Positions 1 through 7,803 of a stretch of 64,000 nucleotides of DNA are shown here, piece after piece. The position numbers were made by a program, and so were the translations under genes. The DNA lies in NCBI RefSeq assembly GCF_900182545.1, contig NZ_FXTJ01000002.1, positions 248,001 to 312,000 on the forward strand. The letters run 5' to 3'. Every line of letters begins with the position of its first letter. Positions within the stretch are counted from its first letter, which is position 1. The stretch is from Geodermatophilus aquaeductus. Its GTDB lineage: Bacteria > Actinomycetota > Actinomycetes > Mycobacteriales > Geodermatophilaceae. The notes beneath the pieces were generated by a model, which saw nothing but the letters and a program-made list of their open reading frames with translations, was not told the DNA's origin and made no database searches.

Positions 1-862
1 CGGCGACCATCCCCGGCAGCGCGAGCAGCGGCGGGGTCTGCCCGAGCAGCACGAGCGCCACGAGCAGCGCGCCGGGCACCTCCAGCAGCACCGCGAGCCC
101 CACCACGGTCGGCCCGACGCTGGACAGCACCAGGTTGAGCAGCGTGTGCCCGAGGATCTGCGCGCACACGGTGATCGCCGCGATCAGCCACCAGTCGCGG
201 GCGCTGAACCCGGCGAGCGGGGTGGTGGTCACCAGCGCCGCGACGGCGAGCACGACCGCGCAGGTGGAGTAGCAGACGACGGAGTACGCCGACGTCGCCA
301 GCCGCGTGCGGGCGCGCGCCCCGGCGAGCATGTAGCCGCCCGCGCAGATGGCGCCGAGCAGCGCCAGCCCGTCACCGGCCAGCGCCTCCAGGCTCACCGC
401 GACGTCCACCCCGGCGATCAGGGCGGCCCCGACGACGGCGAGCCCGAGCCCGGCCCACACCTGCCCGGGCAGCCGCACGCCGGAGACGCGCGCGGCCAGC
501 GCCGTCCAGATCGGGGTGGTGGTGACCAGCGCCGTCGACGCCGCGACGGTCGTCATCGACAGGCTGGGCAGCCACGCGGCGAAGTGCGCCGCGAGGAACA
601 GCCCGGCGACCACGGAGCTGCCCAGGTCCCGGGCCCGCAGCCCGGTCAGCGTCGAGCGCTCGCGGCCGAACAGCACGGGGAGCAGCAGCGCCGCGCCGGC
701 CGCGTTGCGCCAGAAGGCGATGGCGAGGAAGGAGGTGGTCACCAGCGCGGTCAGCGGGCCGGAGAACGACACCCCGACGACGGCGACCGCCATCAGCCCG
801 ACCTCGCGGGCGCCCGGGCGGTGGACCGCCCACGGGGACGGCGCGGTCGTCGTCTGGCTCAT
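1..862 (-). CDS. EamA/DMT-family transporter, C-terminus cut by window edge
   Basis: The minus-strand frame is open from an ATG at 862 to the left edge, giving about 287 residues with no stop, so the C-terminus lies outside the window. The translation starts MSQTTTAPSPWAVHR and continues as a run of hydrophobic helices separated by short loops, with the two-fold repeated pattern of the drug/metabolite transporter superfamily (EamA, ten helices). It probably exports a small metabolite across the inner membrane; the substrate cannot be read from sequence. Its ATG overlaps the TGA of the PhzF-like gene (ATGA), so the two are likely translated together. Confidence 0.8.
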   Translation of the reverse strand, partial: MSQTTTAPSPWAVHRPGAREVGLMAVAVVGVSFSGPLTALVTTSFLAIAFWRNAAGAALLLPVLFGRERSTLTGLRARDLGSSVVAGLFLAAHFAAWLPSLSMTTVAASTALVTTTPIWTALAARVSGVRLPGQVWAGLGLAVVGAALIAGVDVAVSLEALAGDGLALLGAICAGGYMLAGARARTRLATSAYSVVCYSTCAVVLAVAALVTTTPLAGFSARDWWLIAAITVCAQILGHTLLNLVLSSVGPTVVGLAVLLEVPGALLVALVLLGQTPPLLALPGMVA

Positions 863-1737
863 GGACGGCGGATGCGGCCGGCGGCCACCGGCACCACCGC
901 GCCGGCCACCGTGGCCGCCGTCGCGCGGCCGGCCTCGGCGGTGACGGTGCAGGACAGCACCGACGGCCGCCCCATCGCCTCGCCCTGCCGCACGGTGTAG
1001 GACGACGTCCCCTCCGGCGCCACCAGCCCGGAGGCGACCAGCCACACGCCGGTGCCCAGCGCCGCGGAGCCGGTGGCCGGGTCCTCGCCCCAGTGCAGGT
1101 CGTTCGCGAAGACGCGCGCGTACGCGGTCGAGCCGTCCCAGGAGAGCACCGAGACGCCCTCCCCCACCCCGAAGGCGGCCAGCGCGGCGGGGTCCGGGGT
1201 CGCGCGGTCGACGACGCCCGGGTGCACGGCGAGGACGGCGAAGGGCAGGCCGCAGCCGGCGACGGACGCGGGCAGCCCGACGACGTCGGCCGCCGACAGT
1301 CCGAGCGCCCGGGCGAGGGCCGCCGGGTCGGGGCCGTCCTCGAGCGTCGGACGCCCGCCGGTCAGGGTGGCGCCGTCCTCGGTGACCTCGATCGGCAGCA
1401 CGCCGGCGCCGCACTCCTGGTGCAGCGTCCCGGCGGGCAGCCGGCCGGTGCGCACCAGCGTGTGCGCGGCGCCGACGCTCGGGTGCCCGGCGAAGGGCAG
1501 CTCGGCGTAGGGCGTGAAGATCCGCACCCGGTAGGAGGCGCCGGGCTCGGTGGGCGCGCAGAGGAACGACGTCTCCGACAGCGCGAACTCGTTGGCCAGC
1601 GCCTGGCACTGCGCGGTGGTCAGGGAGTCGGCGTCGAAGACGACGGCCAGCGGGTTGCCGGCGAAGGCCCGCGACGCGAACACGTCGACGACCTCGTACT
1701 CCACGGACTCGAACTGGCCGGACCCCGGGTTCGCCAC
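859..1737 (-). CDS. PhzF-family isomerase/epimerase
   Basis: A protein of about 292 residues from a GTG at 1737; a second GTG at 1704 would give 281. The N-terminus (EYEVVDVFASRAFAGNPLAV) is the hallmark of the PhzF family, and FALSETSF carries the Glu that acts as acid/base in PhzF and related isomerases. Late in the protein, GEDPATGSAALG is the second conserved family motif. The protein has the two-lobed diaminopimelate-epimerase fold. Most PhzF homologues outside phenazine clusters have unknown substrates, and no phenazine genes are visible here, so a phenazine role is not supported. It overlaps the downstream EamA exporter by four bases and is divergent from the MgtE-N/CBS gene, with only a short gap between starts. 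Confidence 0.85.
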   Translation of the reverse strand: MANPGSGQFESVEYEVVDVFASRAFAGNPLAVVFDADSLTTAQCQALANEFALSETSFLCAPTEPGASYRVRIFTPYAELPFAGHPSVGAAHTLVRTGRLPAGTLHQECGAGVLPIEVTEDGATLTGGRPTLEDGPDPAALARALGLSAADVVGLPASVAGCGLPFAVLAVHPGVVDRATPDPAALAAFGVGEGVSVLSWDGSTAYARVFANDLHWGEDPATGSAALGTGVWLVASGLVAPEGTSSYTVRQGEAMGRPSVLSCTVTAEAGRATAATVAGAVVPVAAGRIRRP

Positions 1738-1761
1738 GGCCCCGACGGTAGCCTCGCGACC

Positions 1762-3000
1762 GTGAGCACGGTGACCAGGGCATACGTCTCCCGGCTCGCC
1801 GGACTCCCCGTCTTCGACCCCAACGGGGACCGCGTCGGGCGGCTGCGCGACGTCGTCGTGGCGCTGCGGGTGGGCACCGCCTGCCCGCGGGCGCTGGGCC
1901 TGGTCGTGGAGGTCGTGGCCCGCCGCCGGATCTTCGTGCCGATGGGCCGGGTGACCAGCATCGACCCGGGCGCGGTGGTGCTCGGCTCGGGCACGCTGAA
2001 CCTCAAGCGCTTCGAGCAGCGGCGCGGCGAGACGCTGGTGCTCGGCGAGCTGCTCGACCGCTCGGTGACCATCCGCGAGTCGGGCCGGCCGGCCACCGTC
2101 GTCGACGCGGGGCTCGAGCAGCTGCGCACCGGCGACTGGGAGATCACCCGCCTCGCCGTCCAGGAGCCCGGCCGCATCGGCCGCCGCGGGCAGCTGCACC
2201 AGCTGACCTGGGCCGAGGTGTCGGGCCTCGCGCTGCCGGAGACCGGCCAGGGCACCGAGACGCTGCTGGCCACCTACCGCGAGCTCAACGCCGCCGACCT
2301 CGCGCACGCGCTGCAGGACCTGCCGATCAAGCGGCGGCACGAGGTGGCCGAGGCGCTCAGCGACCAGCGGCTGGCCGACGTGCTCGGCGAGCTGCCGGAG
2401 ACCGAGCAGATCACCATCCTCGGGACCCTCGAGGAGGCCCGCGCCGCCGACGTCCTCGAGGAGATGGACCCCGACGACGCCGCCGACCTGCTCGCCGAGC
2501 TGTCCAACGTCGACCGCAACCGGCTGCTCGAGCTCATGGAGCCCGGCGAGGCCGAGCCGGTGCGCCAGCTGCTCAAGTACTCCGAGGACACCGCCGGCGG
2601 GATCATGACCAGCGAGCCGGTGATCCTCACGCCCGACGCGACGATCGCCGAGGCGCTGGCCCGCGTCCGGGAGCCCGAGCTGACCCCGGCGCTGGCCAGC
2701 CAGGTCTACGTGTGCCGGCCGCCGTCGGCCACCCCCACCGGGCGCTACCTCGGGCTGGCGCACATCCAGCGGCTGCTGCGCGAGCCGCCCTCGACGCTGG
2801 TCAGCGGTGTGCTCGACGACCTCGAGCCGCTGCGGCCGGAGGCGCCTCTGACCGAGGTCACCCGCTACTTCGCCACCTACAACCTGGTGGCCGCGCCGGT
2901 CGTCGACGAGCAGGGCCGGCTGGTGGGCGCGGTCAGCGTCGACGACGTCCTCGACCACCTGCTGCCCGAGGACTGGCGCGAGCGGGCCCGACGTGGCTGA
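1762..3000 (+). CDS. MgtE N-domain/CBS-pair protein without membrane domain
   Basis: A 412-residue protein from GTG 1762. Residues about 1-190 form a PRC-barrel-like N-terminal part (RLAGLPVFDPNGDRVGRL). The middle holds the MgtE intracellular superhelical domain (DLPIKRRHEVAEAL, EEMDPDDAADLLAEL), followed by two CBS motifs, the second ending GAVSVDDVLDHLLPEDW. It then stops, without the five-helix magnesium channel found in true MgtE. This is the arrangement of mycobacterial Rv1232c-type proteins. A cytosolic Mg2+ or nucleotide sensor acting on a separate partner is a reasonable inference. The stop overlaps the start of the DUF1003 gene by eight bases, which points to that membrane protein as the partner. 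Confidence 0.85.
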   Translation: MSTVTRAYVSRLAGLPVFDPNGDRVGRLRDVVVALRVGTACPRALGLVVEVVARRRIFVPMGRVTSIDPGAVVLGSGTLNLKRFEQRRGETLVLGELLDRSVTIRESGRPATVVDAGLEQLRTGDWEITRLAVQEPGRIGRRGQLHQLTWAEVSGLALPETGQGTETLLATYRELNAADLAHALQDLPIKRRHEVAEALSDQRLADVLGELPETEQITILGTLEEARAADVLEEMDPDDAADLLAELSNVDRNRLLELMEPGEAEPVRQLLKYSEDTAGGIMTSEPVILTPDATIAEALARVREPELTPALASQVYVCRPPSATPTGRYLGLAHIQRLLREPPSTLVSGVLDDLEPLRPEAPLTEVTRYFATYNLVAAPVVDEQGRLVGAVSVDDVLDHLLPEDWRERARRG

Positions 3001-3526
3001 GGGCCGGCGGCTCGACGTCCCCCGCGGCTCGGCGCGCAGCCTCACCAGCTATCTGCGGCTCGATCCCGACGCGGTCGGCCGCTTCGCCGAGGGCATCGCG
3101 CGCTTCCTCGGCACCGGCCGCTTCCTCGCCGTCCAGACGTTCATCGTGATCGTCTGGATCGCCCTGAACGTGTTCGCCGTGCGGCTGCGCTGGGACCCCT
3201 ATCCCTTCATCCTGCTCAACCTGGCCTTCTCCACCCAGGCCGCCTACGCCGCGCCGCTGATCCTGCTGGCACAGAACCGGCAGGCCGACCGCGACCGCGT
3301 GCAGGCCGAGGAGGACCGGGCCCGGGCCGCGCAGACCCGCGCCGACACCGAGTACCTGGCCCGCGAGCTGGCCGCGCTGCGGGTCGCCATCGGCGAGCTG
3401 GCCACCCGCGACTTCATCCGCGGCGAGCTGACCCGGCTGGCCCCCGAGGCCTCCGACGAGGCCGACCGGCGGGAGCGCAAGGCGCGCAAGAAGGCCGAGC
3501 GGGAGCGGCACGAGTCGCTCGGCTGA
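2993..3526 (+). CDS. DUF1003 membrane protein
   Basis: A 177-residue protein starting at GTG 2993 inside the end of the preceding gene. It has the DUF1003 layout: an N-terminal region, a first helix around residues 43-62 (FLAVQTFIVIVWIALNVF), the WDPYPFILLNLAFS segment that leads into a second helix, then LILLAQNRQADRDR and a charged, probably coiled-coil tail rich in Glu, Arg and Lys. The function of DUF1003 is not established. Tight coupling to the MgtE-N/CBS protein, a pairing also seen in mycobacteria, suggests a two-component membrane module linked to divalent cations. Confidence 0.88.
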   Translation: MAEGRRLDVPRGSARSLTSYLRLDPDAVGRFAEGIARFLGTGRFLAVQTFIVIVWIALNVFAVRLRWDPYPFILLNLAFSTQAAYAAPLILLAQNRQADRDRVQAEEDRARAAQTRADTEYLARELAALRVAIGELATRDFIRGELTRLAPEASDEADRRERKARKKAERERHESLG

Positions 3527-3529
3527 GGC

Positions 3530-4165
3530 TCAGCCGAGCAGCGCCTGCAGCAGGTCGAGGCCGCGGGCGGCCAGCCAGGTGGCCGGCGCGAGGAACGCGA
3601 GCGCCCACAGCCGGGTGCGGGCCCGCCGCGGCAGGACGGCGACGAGCACCGCGGCGACGAGCACGTCGGCGCCCGCCTGGACCGGGTGGGCGGCGGCGTC
3701 GCCGAGCACCGCTCCCCCGCCCAGCACGATGCCCGCGGCGCCCGCCAGCAGCGCGCCGGGCAGCGGCCCGTCCCGCCGGGTGGCCCGGTGCACCGCGACG
3801 GCGACGGCCGGGACGGCGGTGAGCGAGAGCACCAGCCAGGCGCCGAGCAGCCGGCTCCAGCCGAAGCCGAGGACGAGGGCCGCCCACGCGTAGTAGGCCA
3901 CGCTCATGACCGCGAAGAAGACAGCCGACCGGGTCGCCGCCGCCCGCGCCGACGGCGCCGCCCGGCCGAGCACGGCGACGGCGAGGACCCACAGCGCCGG
4001 GTAGCTGCCGAGGTCCGCGGCCCACGCCAGGCCCGACTCGTCGGCCGCCTTGGCCGCGACCCCGGCCAGCAGCCCGGCCAGTGCGGCGGCGAGCAGACGG
4101 GGCGGCTCAGCCGGAGAGGTCCTTGGCGAGGTGGACGAGCTCGAGGCCGGCGCTGACCCGTTCAC
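3530..4165 (-). CDS. Hypothetical multi-pass membrane protein
   Basis: A 211-residue hydrophobic protein with about six predicted helices. Helix 1 begins near residue 24 (LLAAALAGLLAGVAAK) and later segments include LWVLAVAVLGR, AVFFAVMSVAYYAW and LVLSLTAVPAVAVAV. It resembles small actinobacterial membrane proteins of the DUF6518 kind, but I am not certain of the family. The only normal start codon is GTG 4165, which makes a 59-base overlap with the chorismate mutase/GNAT gene. A start just after that gene's stop would need CTG. It closes the azlC-azlD-mutase/GNAT operon. Function unknown. Confidence 0.65.
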   Translation of the reverse strand: MNGSAPASSSSTSPRTSPAEPPRLLAAALAGLLAGVAAKAADESGLAWAADLGSYPALWVLAVAVLGRAAPSARAAATRSAVFFAVMSVAYYAWAALVLGFGWSRLLGAWLVLSLTAVPAVAVAVHRATRRDGPLPGALLAGAAGIVLGGGAVLGDAAAHPVQAGADVLVAAVLVAVLPRRARTRLWALAFLAPATWLAARGLDLLQALLG

Positions 4166-4829
4166 GGCGTTCCTCCCGGTAGCCCGCCCGCCGGTACAGG
4201 CGGAGGTCGTCGGCGCCGGTGGAGAGCACCGCCCGGCGGGCGCCCGGCGTCCGCTCCACGGCGGCGAGCAGCGCGCTGCCGACGCCCCGGCCCCGGTGGT
4301 CGGGCGCCACGACCAGGTGGCCCACGGTGAGCACCCCGCCGTCGAGCGCGCCGCGCACCGCGCCCACCACCCGCGGTCCCACCGTGGCGGTCAGGACGGT
4401 ACCGGCGGCGACGGCCGCGGCAACCTCCTCGAGCGTCTCGGCGAGGGGCCGGGTCTGCAGCTGCGCCTCCGAGCCGTGAGCGGCGAGCTGCAGGGTCAGC
4501 ACCTCCCCCGCGCTGCCCGGCGCGGCCGGCCCGACGACGACGCCGTCGGACACCGCCGCGGTCGCGAGCTCGAGGTCGACGAAGGCGCCGATCATCGCCC
4601 GGTACACCCGCTCGACCACCTGCGGGCTGGCGCCGTGGGAGACCGCCCGCTCCCGCGCGCGGGCGACCACCTGCTCGACCCGGCCGGGCGCCCGCACGGC
4701 GGCGCCGTCCGCCTTCAGCCGGCCGGCCGCGCGCACCAGCTCCTCGCGGCGGGCCAGCAGCGCGACGACGTCGTCGTCGAGGCGGTCGATGGCGGCGCGG
4801 ACGGCGGCGAGGTCCCCCGGCTCGGCCAC
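4107..4829 (-). CDS. Chorismate mutase-like domain fused to GNAT acetyltransferase
   Basis: A 240-residue protein from GTG 4829. Residues about 8-90 follow the type II chorismate mutase pattern: AIDRLDDDVVALLARRE, a Lys shortly after, a following Arg, then the GASPQVVERVYRAMIGAFVDLE helix ending in the expected Glu. Residues about 100-235 are a GNAT domain with the acetyl-CoA loop PDHRGRGVGSALL and the YRRAGYREERRE end. The join is in frame with no stop. The chemistry of the fusion is unknown; the mutase half could be an active enzyme, an aromatic sensor or a dimerisation helix bundle. One base separates it from the azlD stop, so it is co-transcribed with an amino-acid exporter. Confidence 0.85.
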   Translation of the reverse strand: MAEPGDLAAVRAAIDRLDDDVVALLARREELVRAAGRLKADGAAVRAPGRVEQVVARARERAVSHGASPQVVERVYRAMIGAFVDLELATAAVSDGVVVGPAAPGSAGEVLTLQLAAHGSEAQLQTRPLAETLEEVAAAVAAGTVLTATVGPRVVGAVRGALDGGVLTVGHLVVAPDHRGRGVGSALLAAVERTPGARRAVLSTGADDLRLYRRAGYREERRERVSAGLELVHLAKDLSG

Positions 4830-4830
4830 G

Positions 4831-5148
4831 TCAGCCCCAGACCACGTGCACGAGGGCCCCGGTGGCGCCGGCCAGCACCAGGACGACGATGAACGGCGCG
4901 CGCAGCGCCAGCGCCACCGCCGCGACCGCGAGCCCGGCCAGGCGCCCGTCGACGACGAGGTCCTGCCCCGAGGCCACCGCCTGCACCGCCACCAGCGCGG
5001 CCAGCAGCGCGGCCGGCACGAAGGTGATCAGCCGGGTGATCCACGGCCGCTCCACCCACGCCGCCGGCACCGAGAGCCCCGCGAGCTTGAGCAGGTAGCA
5101 GCCCACCGACCCGACGAGCACCACCGTCCAGAGCGTGCCGCTGCTCAC
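4831..5148 (-). CDS. azlD: AzlD-family branched-chain amino acid exporter small subunit
   Basis: A 105-residue protein with four hydrophobic helices and the AzlD signature near the end of helix 1 and the following loop (GCYLLKLAGLSVP, RPWITRLITFVPAALLAAL). AzlD works with AzlC to export branched-chain amino acids and their analogues through the inner membrane. The start is GTG 5148, which overlaps the azlC stop by four bases (GTGA), the usual arrangement for this pair. Confidence 0.88.
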   Translation of the reverse strand: MSSGTLWTVVLVGSVGCYLLKLAGLSVPAAWVERPWITRLITFVPAALLAALVAVQAVASGQDLVVDGRLAGLAVAAVALALRAPFIVVLVLAGATGALVHVVWG

Positions 5149-5831
5149 GCCGCCTCCCGTGGCCGCCCGGCGAGCGCCACCGCGACGACGGCGGTCACCA
5201 CCTGCACGCCCGCGGGCACGAACGGCGTGAGCGCCAGCGCCACCACCGCCCCGCCGAGCGCCACCCGCCGGGCGACGGCCGGCTCCTCGGCGCCGGCGCG
5301 CAGCCGCGGCCACAGCAGGGCGAGGAAGGCCGCGGGGACGACGGCGTCCAGCGCCGCCTGCGCGGTCTCCCCCAGCGCGCCGGCCCCGAGCGCGCCGACC
5401 AGCGTGGTGGCGTTCCACACCGCGTAGATGGTGGCGCCGCCGGCGAGGAAGCCCAGACGGGCCAGACCGCGGTCGGGCGCGGCCACGGCCAGTGCCGTCG
5501 TCTCGTCGATGACCCAGTGCGCCAGCCCGAGCCGGCGCAGCAGCCCGCGCGGCGCGAGCAGGGGCGCCAGGCGGACGCCGTAGACGGTGTTGCGGGTGCC
5601 CAGCAGCAGGGCGCTGCCGATGGCCGCCGCCCCGCCGCCGCCGGCGCCCAGGACACCGACCAGCGCGAACTGCGAGGCGCCGGTGAACATCAGCAGCGAC
5701 ATGGCCAGCGCCTGCCAGGGGTCCAGGCCCGCGGCGTCGGCGGCCGCGCCGAAGGCGACGCCGTAGAGGCCGACGGCCACGCCCAGCCCGATCGCGTCGC
5801 GCAGGACGGCGGTCCGGGCGGGGGCGGGCAC
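5145..5831 (-). CDS. azlC: AzlC-family branched-chain amino acid exporter large subunit
   Basis: About 228 residues from GTG 5831; an in-frame start at 5876 would add 15 unconserved residues. Typical AzlC features are the early glycine-rich helix with AFGAAADAAGLDPWQALAMS, the motif FTGASQFALVG, the GTRNTVYGVRLAPLL loop and HWVIDETTALA. With AzlD it forms the exporter for valine, leucine, isoleucine and analogues. It is the first gene of a minus-strand operon azlC-azlD-chorismate mutase/GNAT-membrane protein. No Lrp-type regulator is adjacent. Confidence 0.9.
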   Translation of the reverse strand: MPAPARTAVLRDAIGLGVAVGLYGVAFGAAADAAGLDPWQALAMSLLMFTGASQFALVGVLGAGGGGAAAIGSALLLGTRNTVYGVRLAPLLAPRGLLRRLGLAHWVIDETTALAVAAPDRGLARLGFLAGGATIYAVWNATTLVGALGAGALGETAQAALDAVVPAAFLALLWPRLRAGAEEPAVARRVALGGAVVALALTPFVPAGVQVVTAVVAVALAGRPREAA

Positions 5832-6053
5832 GGGTCCCGAGGCTAGTGACCCGCCCGGCGCCGGGAAGGGAGGCACCCGCCGGGGCGTTGACCTGCGAGG
5901 TGGTCGCGCCGGGTGCGCAGCACATCACCACCGCACCGGGGCGGCACCCGGTGCCCGCCGCCGTACAGTGGCAGGTGGCCCGGAGTGCAGGACGCCGCCG
6001 TGCGCGGCGAGTCGCGAGCCCGGGTCCCCCCGTCGAAGGAGACACATCCCCCC

Positions 6054-7214
6054 ATGTCCGACACGCTGACCGGCTCGCCGGCGCTCGACGCCGTCAATGC
6101 CGCTCTGGCCACCGTCCAGGACCCGGAGATCAACCGTCCGCTGACCGACCTCGGGATGGTCAAGGACGTGCAGATCGGCGTCGGCGGCGACCCGGGCGCC
6201 GTGCGCGTCGAGGTCTACCTCACCGTGGCCGGCTGCCCCATGCGCGAGACCATCACCAACCGGGTGACCACCGCCGTGTCCGCCGTCCCCGGCGTGACGT
6301 CGGTGCAGGTCGGCCTGGACGTCATGAGCGACGAGCAGCGCGCCGAGCTGCGGAGGACCGTCCGCGGCAGCGACACGGCCGAGCCGGTCATCCCCTTCGC
6401 CCAGCCGGGCTCGCTGACCCGCGTCTACGCCGTCGCCTCCGGCAAGGGCGGCGTCGGCAAGTCCAGCGTCACGGTCAACCTGGCCGCCTCGCTGGCCAAG
6501 CGGGGCCTGTCGGTCGGCGTCGTGGACGCCGACATCTACGGCCACTCGGTGCCGCGCATGCTCGGCGTCGAGGACAAGCCGACCCAGGTCGACAACATGA
6601 TCATGCCGCCGCAGTCGATGGGCGTGAAGGTCATCTCGATCGGCATGTTCACCCCGGGCAACACCCCGGTCGTGTGGCGTGGCCCGATGCTGCACCGCGC
6701 GCTGCAGCAGTTCCTCGCCGACGTGTGGTGGGGCGACCTCGACGTCCTGCTGCTCGACCTGCCCCCCGGCACCGGCGACGTCGCGATCTCCATCGCCCAA
6801 CTGCTGCCCAACGCCGAGATCCTCGTGGTGACCACGCCGCAGCAGGCCGCCGCCGAGGTGGCCGAGCGGGCCGGCGCGATCGCCACGCAGACCCACCAGC
6901 AGGTGGTCGGCGTCATCGAGAACATGTCGTGGCTCGAGCTGCCCGACGGCACCCGCATGGAGGTCTTCGGCTCCGGCGGTGGCCAGGCGGTCTCCGACGC
7001 GCTGACCCGCACCCTCGGTGCCCGGGTCCCGCTGCTCGGCCAGATCCCGCTCGACACCCGGCTGCGGGAGGCCGGCGACGCCGGTGCGCCGATCGTGCTC
7101 GCCGACCCCGACACCCCCGCCGCGCAGGCGCTGACGAAGGTCGCCGACTCCCTCGCCGTCCGCCAGCGCGGGTTGTCCGGCATGTCGCTGGGGCTCACCC
7201 CCGTCCGCCGCTGA
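6054..7214 (+). CDS. mrp: Mrp/ApbC-family P-loop ATPase, iron-sulfur carrier
   Basis: A 386-residue protein from ATG 6054, which follows a good ribosome site (GAAGGAGA, about 12 bases upstream). Residues about 8-85 are a MIP18/DUF59 domain (VQDPEINRPLTDLGMV). The ParA/MinD-like ATPase follows with the deviant Walker A GKGGVGKSS near residue 130 and DLPPGTGD later. The family loads or carries Fe-S clusters in the cytosol. The CxxC pair that bridges the cluster in many bacterial Mrp/ApbC proteins is absent; the place is taken by SWLELPDGTRMEVFG, as in actinobacterial relatives. A strong terminator hairpin follows directly. Confidence 0.93.
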   Translation: MSDTLTGSPALDAVNAALATVQDPEINRPLTDLGMVKDVQIGVGGDPGAVRVEVYLTVAGCPMRETITNRVTTAVSAVPGVTSVQVGLDVMSDEQRAELRRTVRGSDTAEPVIPFAQPGSLTRVYAVASGKGGVGKSSVTVNLAASLAKRGLSVGVVDADIYGHSVPRMLGVEDKPTQVDNMIMPPQSMGVKVISIGMFTPGNTPVVWRGPMLHRALQQFLADVWWGDLDVLLLDLPPGTGDVAISIAQLLPNAEILVVTTPQQAAAEVAERAGAIATQTHQQVVGVIENMSWLELPDGTRMEVFGSGGGQAVSDALTRTLGARVPLLGQIPLDTRLREAGDAGAPIVLADPDTPAAQALTKVADSLAVRQRGLSGMSLGLTPVRR

Positions 7215-7226
7215 CGCGCTGAACGA

Positions 7227-7260
7227 GAACGGCCCGGCTCCTCAGGGAGCCGGGCCGTTC
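7227..7260 (+). terminator. Hairpin terminator after mrp
   Basis: A perfect 15-base inverted repeat (GAACGGCCCGGCTCC and its complement) around a four-base TCAG loop, starting 13 bases after the mrp stop. There is no T-run, which is common for actinobacterial terminators. Confidence 0.8.
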
Positions 7261-7281
7261 CGCGTCTAAGGGGCTTTCTGC

Positions 7282-7337
7282 GGGTGTTGCTCGCGCTCCA
7301 GGGGTCCTACAGCACCCATAGAGCGCGAGGAACACCC
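7282..7337. repeat. Intergenic inverted repeat between mrp and tatB
   Basis: Two 17-base arms (7282-7298 and 7321-7337) match in reverse complement at 16 positions around a 22-base centre. It lies in the convergent gap, just beyond the end of tatB and past the mrp terminator. It may end tatB transcription from the other strand or be a copy of a dispersed palindromic element. Confidence 0.6.
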
Positions 7338-7351
7338 CCAGAGCCGACAGA

Positions 7352-7753
7352 TCACGTCGCGTCGACGTCGAAGGGCGGCGGGGCGCTCCGGTCGCGGTCG
7401 ACGACGGCCGGCCGGGTCGCGGGCTTGACCAGGCTCGCCGCGGTCGCGCCCGCCGCCCGGGCCGGCGTCCCGGCGTCACCGCGGCGCACCGGCGGGGCCT
7501 CGTCGTCGTCGAACAGCTGCGCACGGATGAACGTCTTCGGGTGGTACTTGCGCAGGTCGAGGTCGCGCAGGCCGGCGAGGTCGTCACCGAGGGACTCGTC
7601 CACCTGCGCGCGCACCCCGGTGATCGCCTCGCGCACCTTCTTCAGCCCGGCAGCGGCGTCCCGCGCCAGGTGGGGCAACCGCTCGGGCCCGAAGATGAAC
7701 AACGCGGCCAGCGCCAGGACGACGATCTCGCCCCAGCCGATCGAGTCGAACAC
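7352..7753 (-). CDS. tatB: Sec-independent translocase subunit TatB
   Basis: A 133-residue protein with the TatA/B fold: a single N-terminal helix (IGWGEIVVLALAALFIFG), the PERLP hinge, an amphipathic helix (LARDAAAGLKKVREAI) and a charged, disordered tail. Pro at the hinge and the longer tail favour TatB over TatA. TatB recognises twin-arginine signal peptides and passes them to TatC. It sits downstream of sigE-rseA-htrA in the order found in mycobacteria (Rv1221-Rv1224), which ties Tat export to the envelope-stress regulon. Confidence 0.93.
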   Translation of the reverse strand: MFDSIGWGEIVVLALAALFIFGPERLPHLARDAAAGLKKVREAITGVRAQVDESLGDDLAGLRDLDLRKYHPKTFIRAQLFDDDEAPPVRRGDAGTPARAAGATAASLVKPATRPAVVDRDRSAPPPFDVDAT

Positions 7754-7803
7754 GCGTCGCTCCCTCCTCCGCCGGTCCCAGGGTATTCGGCGCGCGATGA
7801 CGG

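Noticed and set aside
372-1000. Short frames on both strands overlapping the EamA gene
   Set aside because: Repetitive Arg/Gly/Pro compositions; the membrane-protein frame from 862 to the window edge is the convincing one.
859-3045. 728-residue minus-strand reading that spans PhzF and the MgtE-N/CBS gene
   Set aside because: Only the C-terminal part after 1737 resembles a real protein. The rest is antisense to a clear plus-strand gene and is Gly/Arg/Val-rich noise typical of high-GC shadows.
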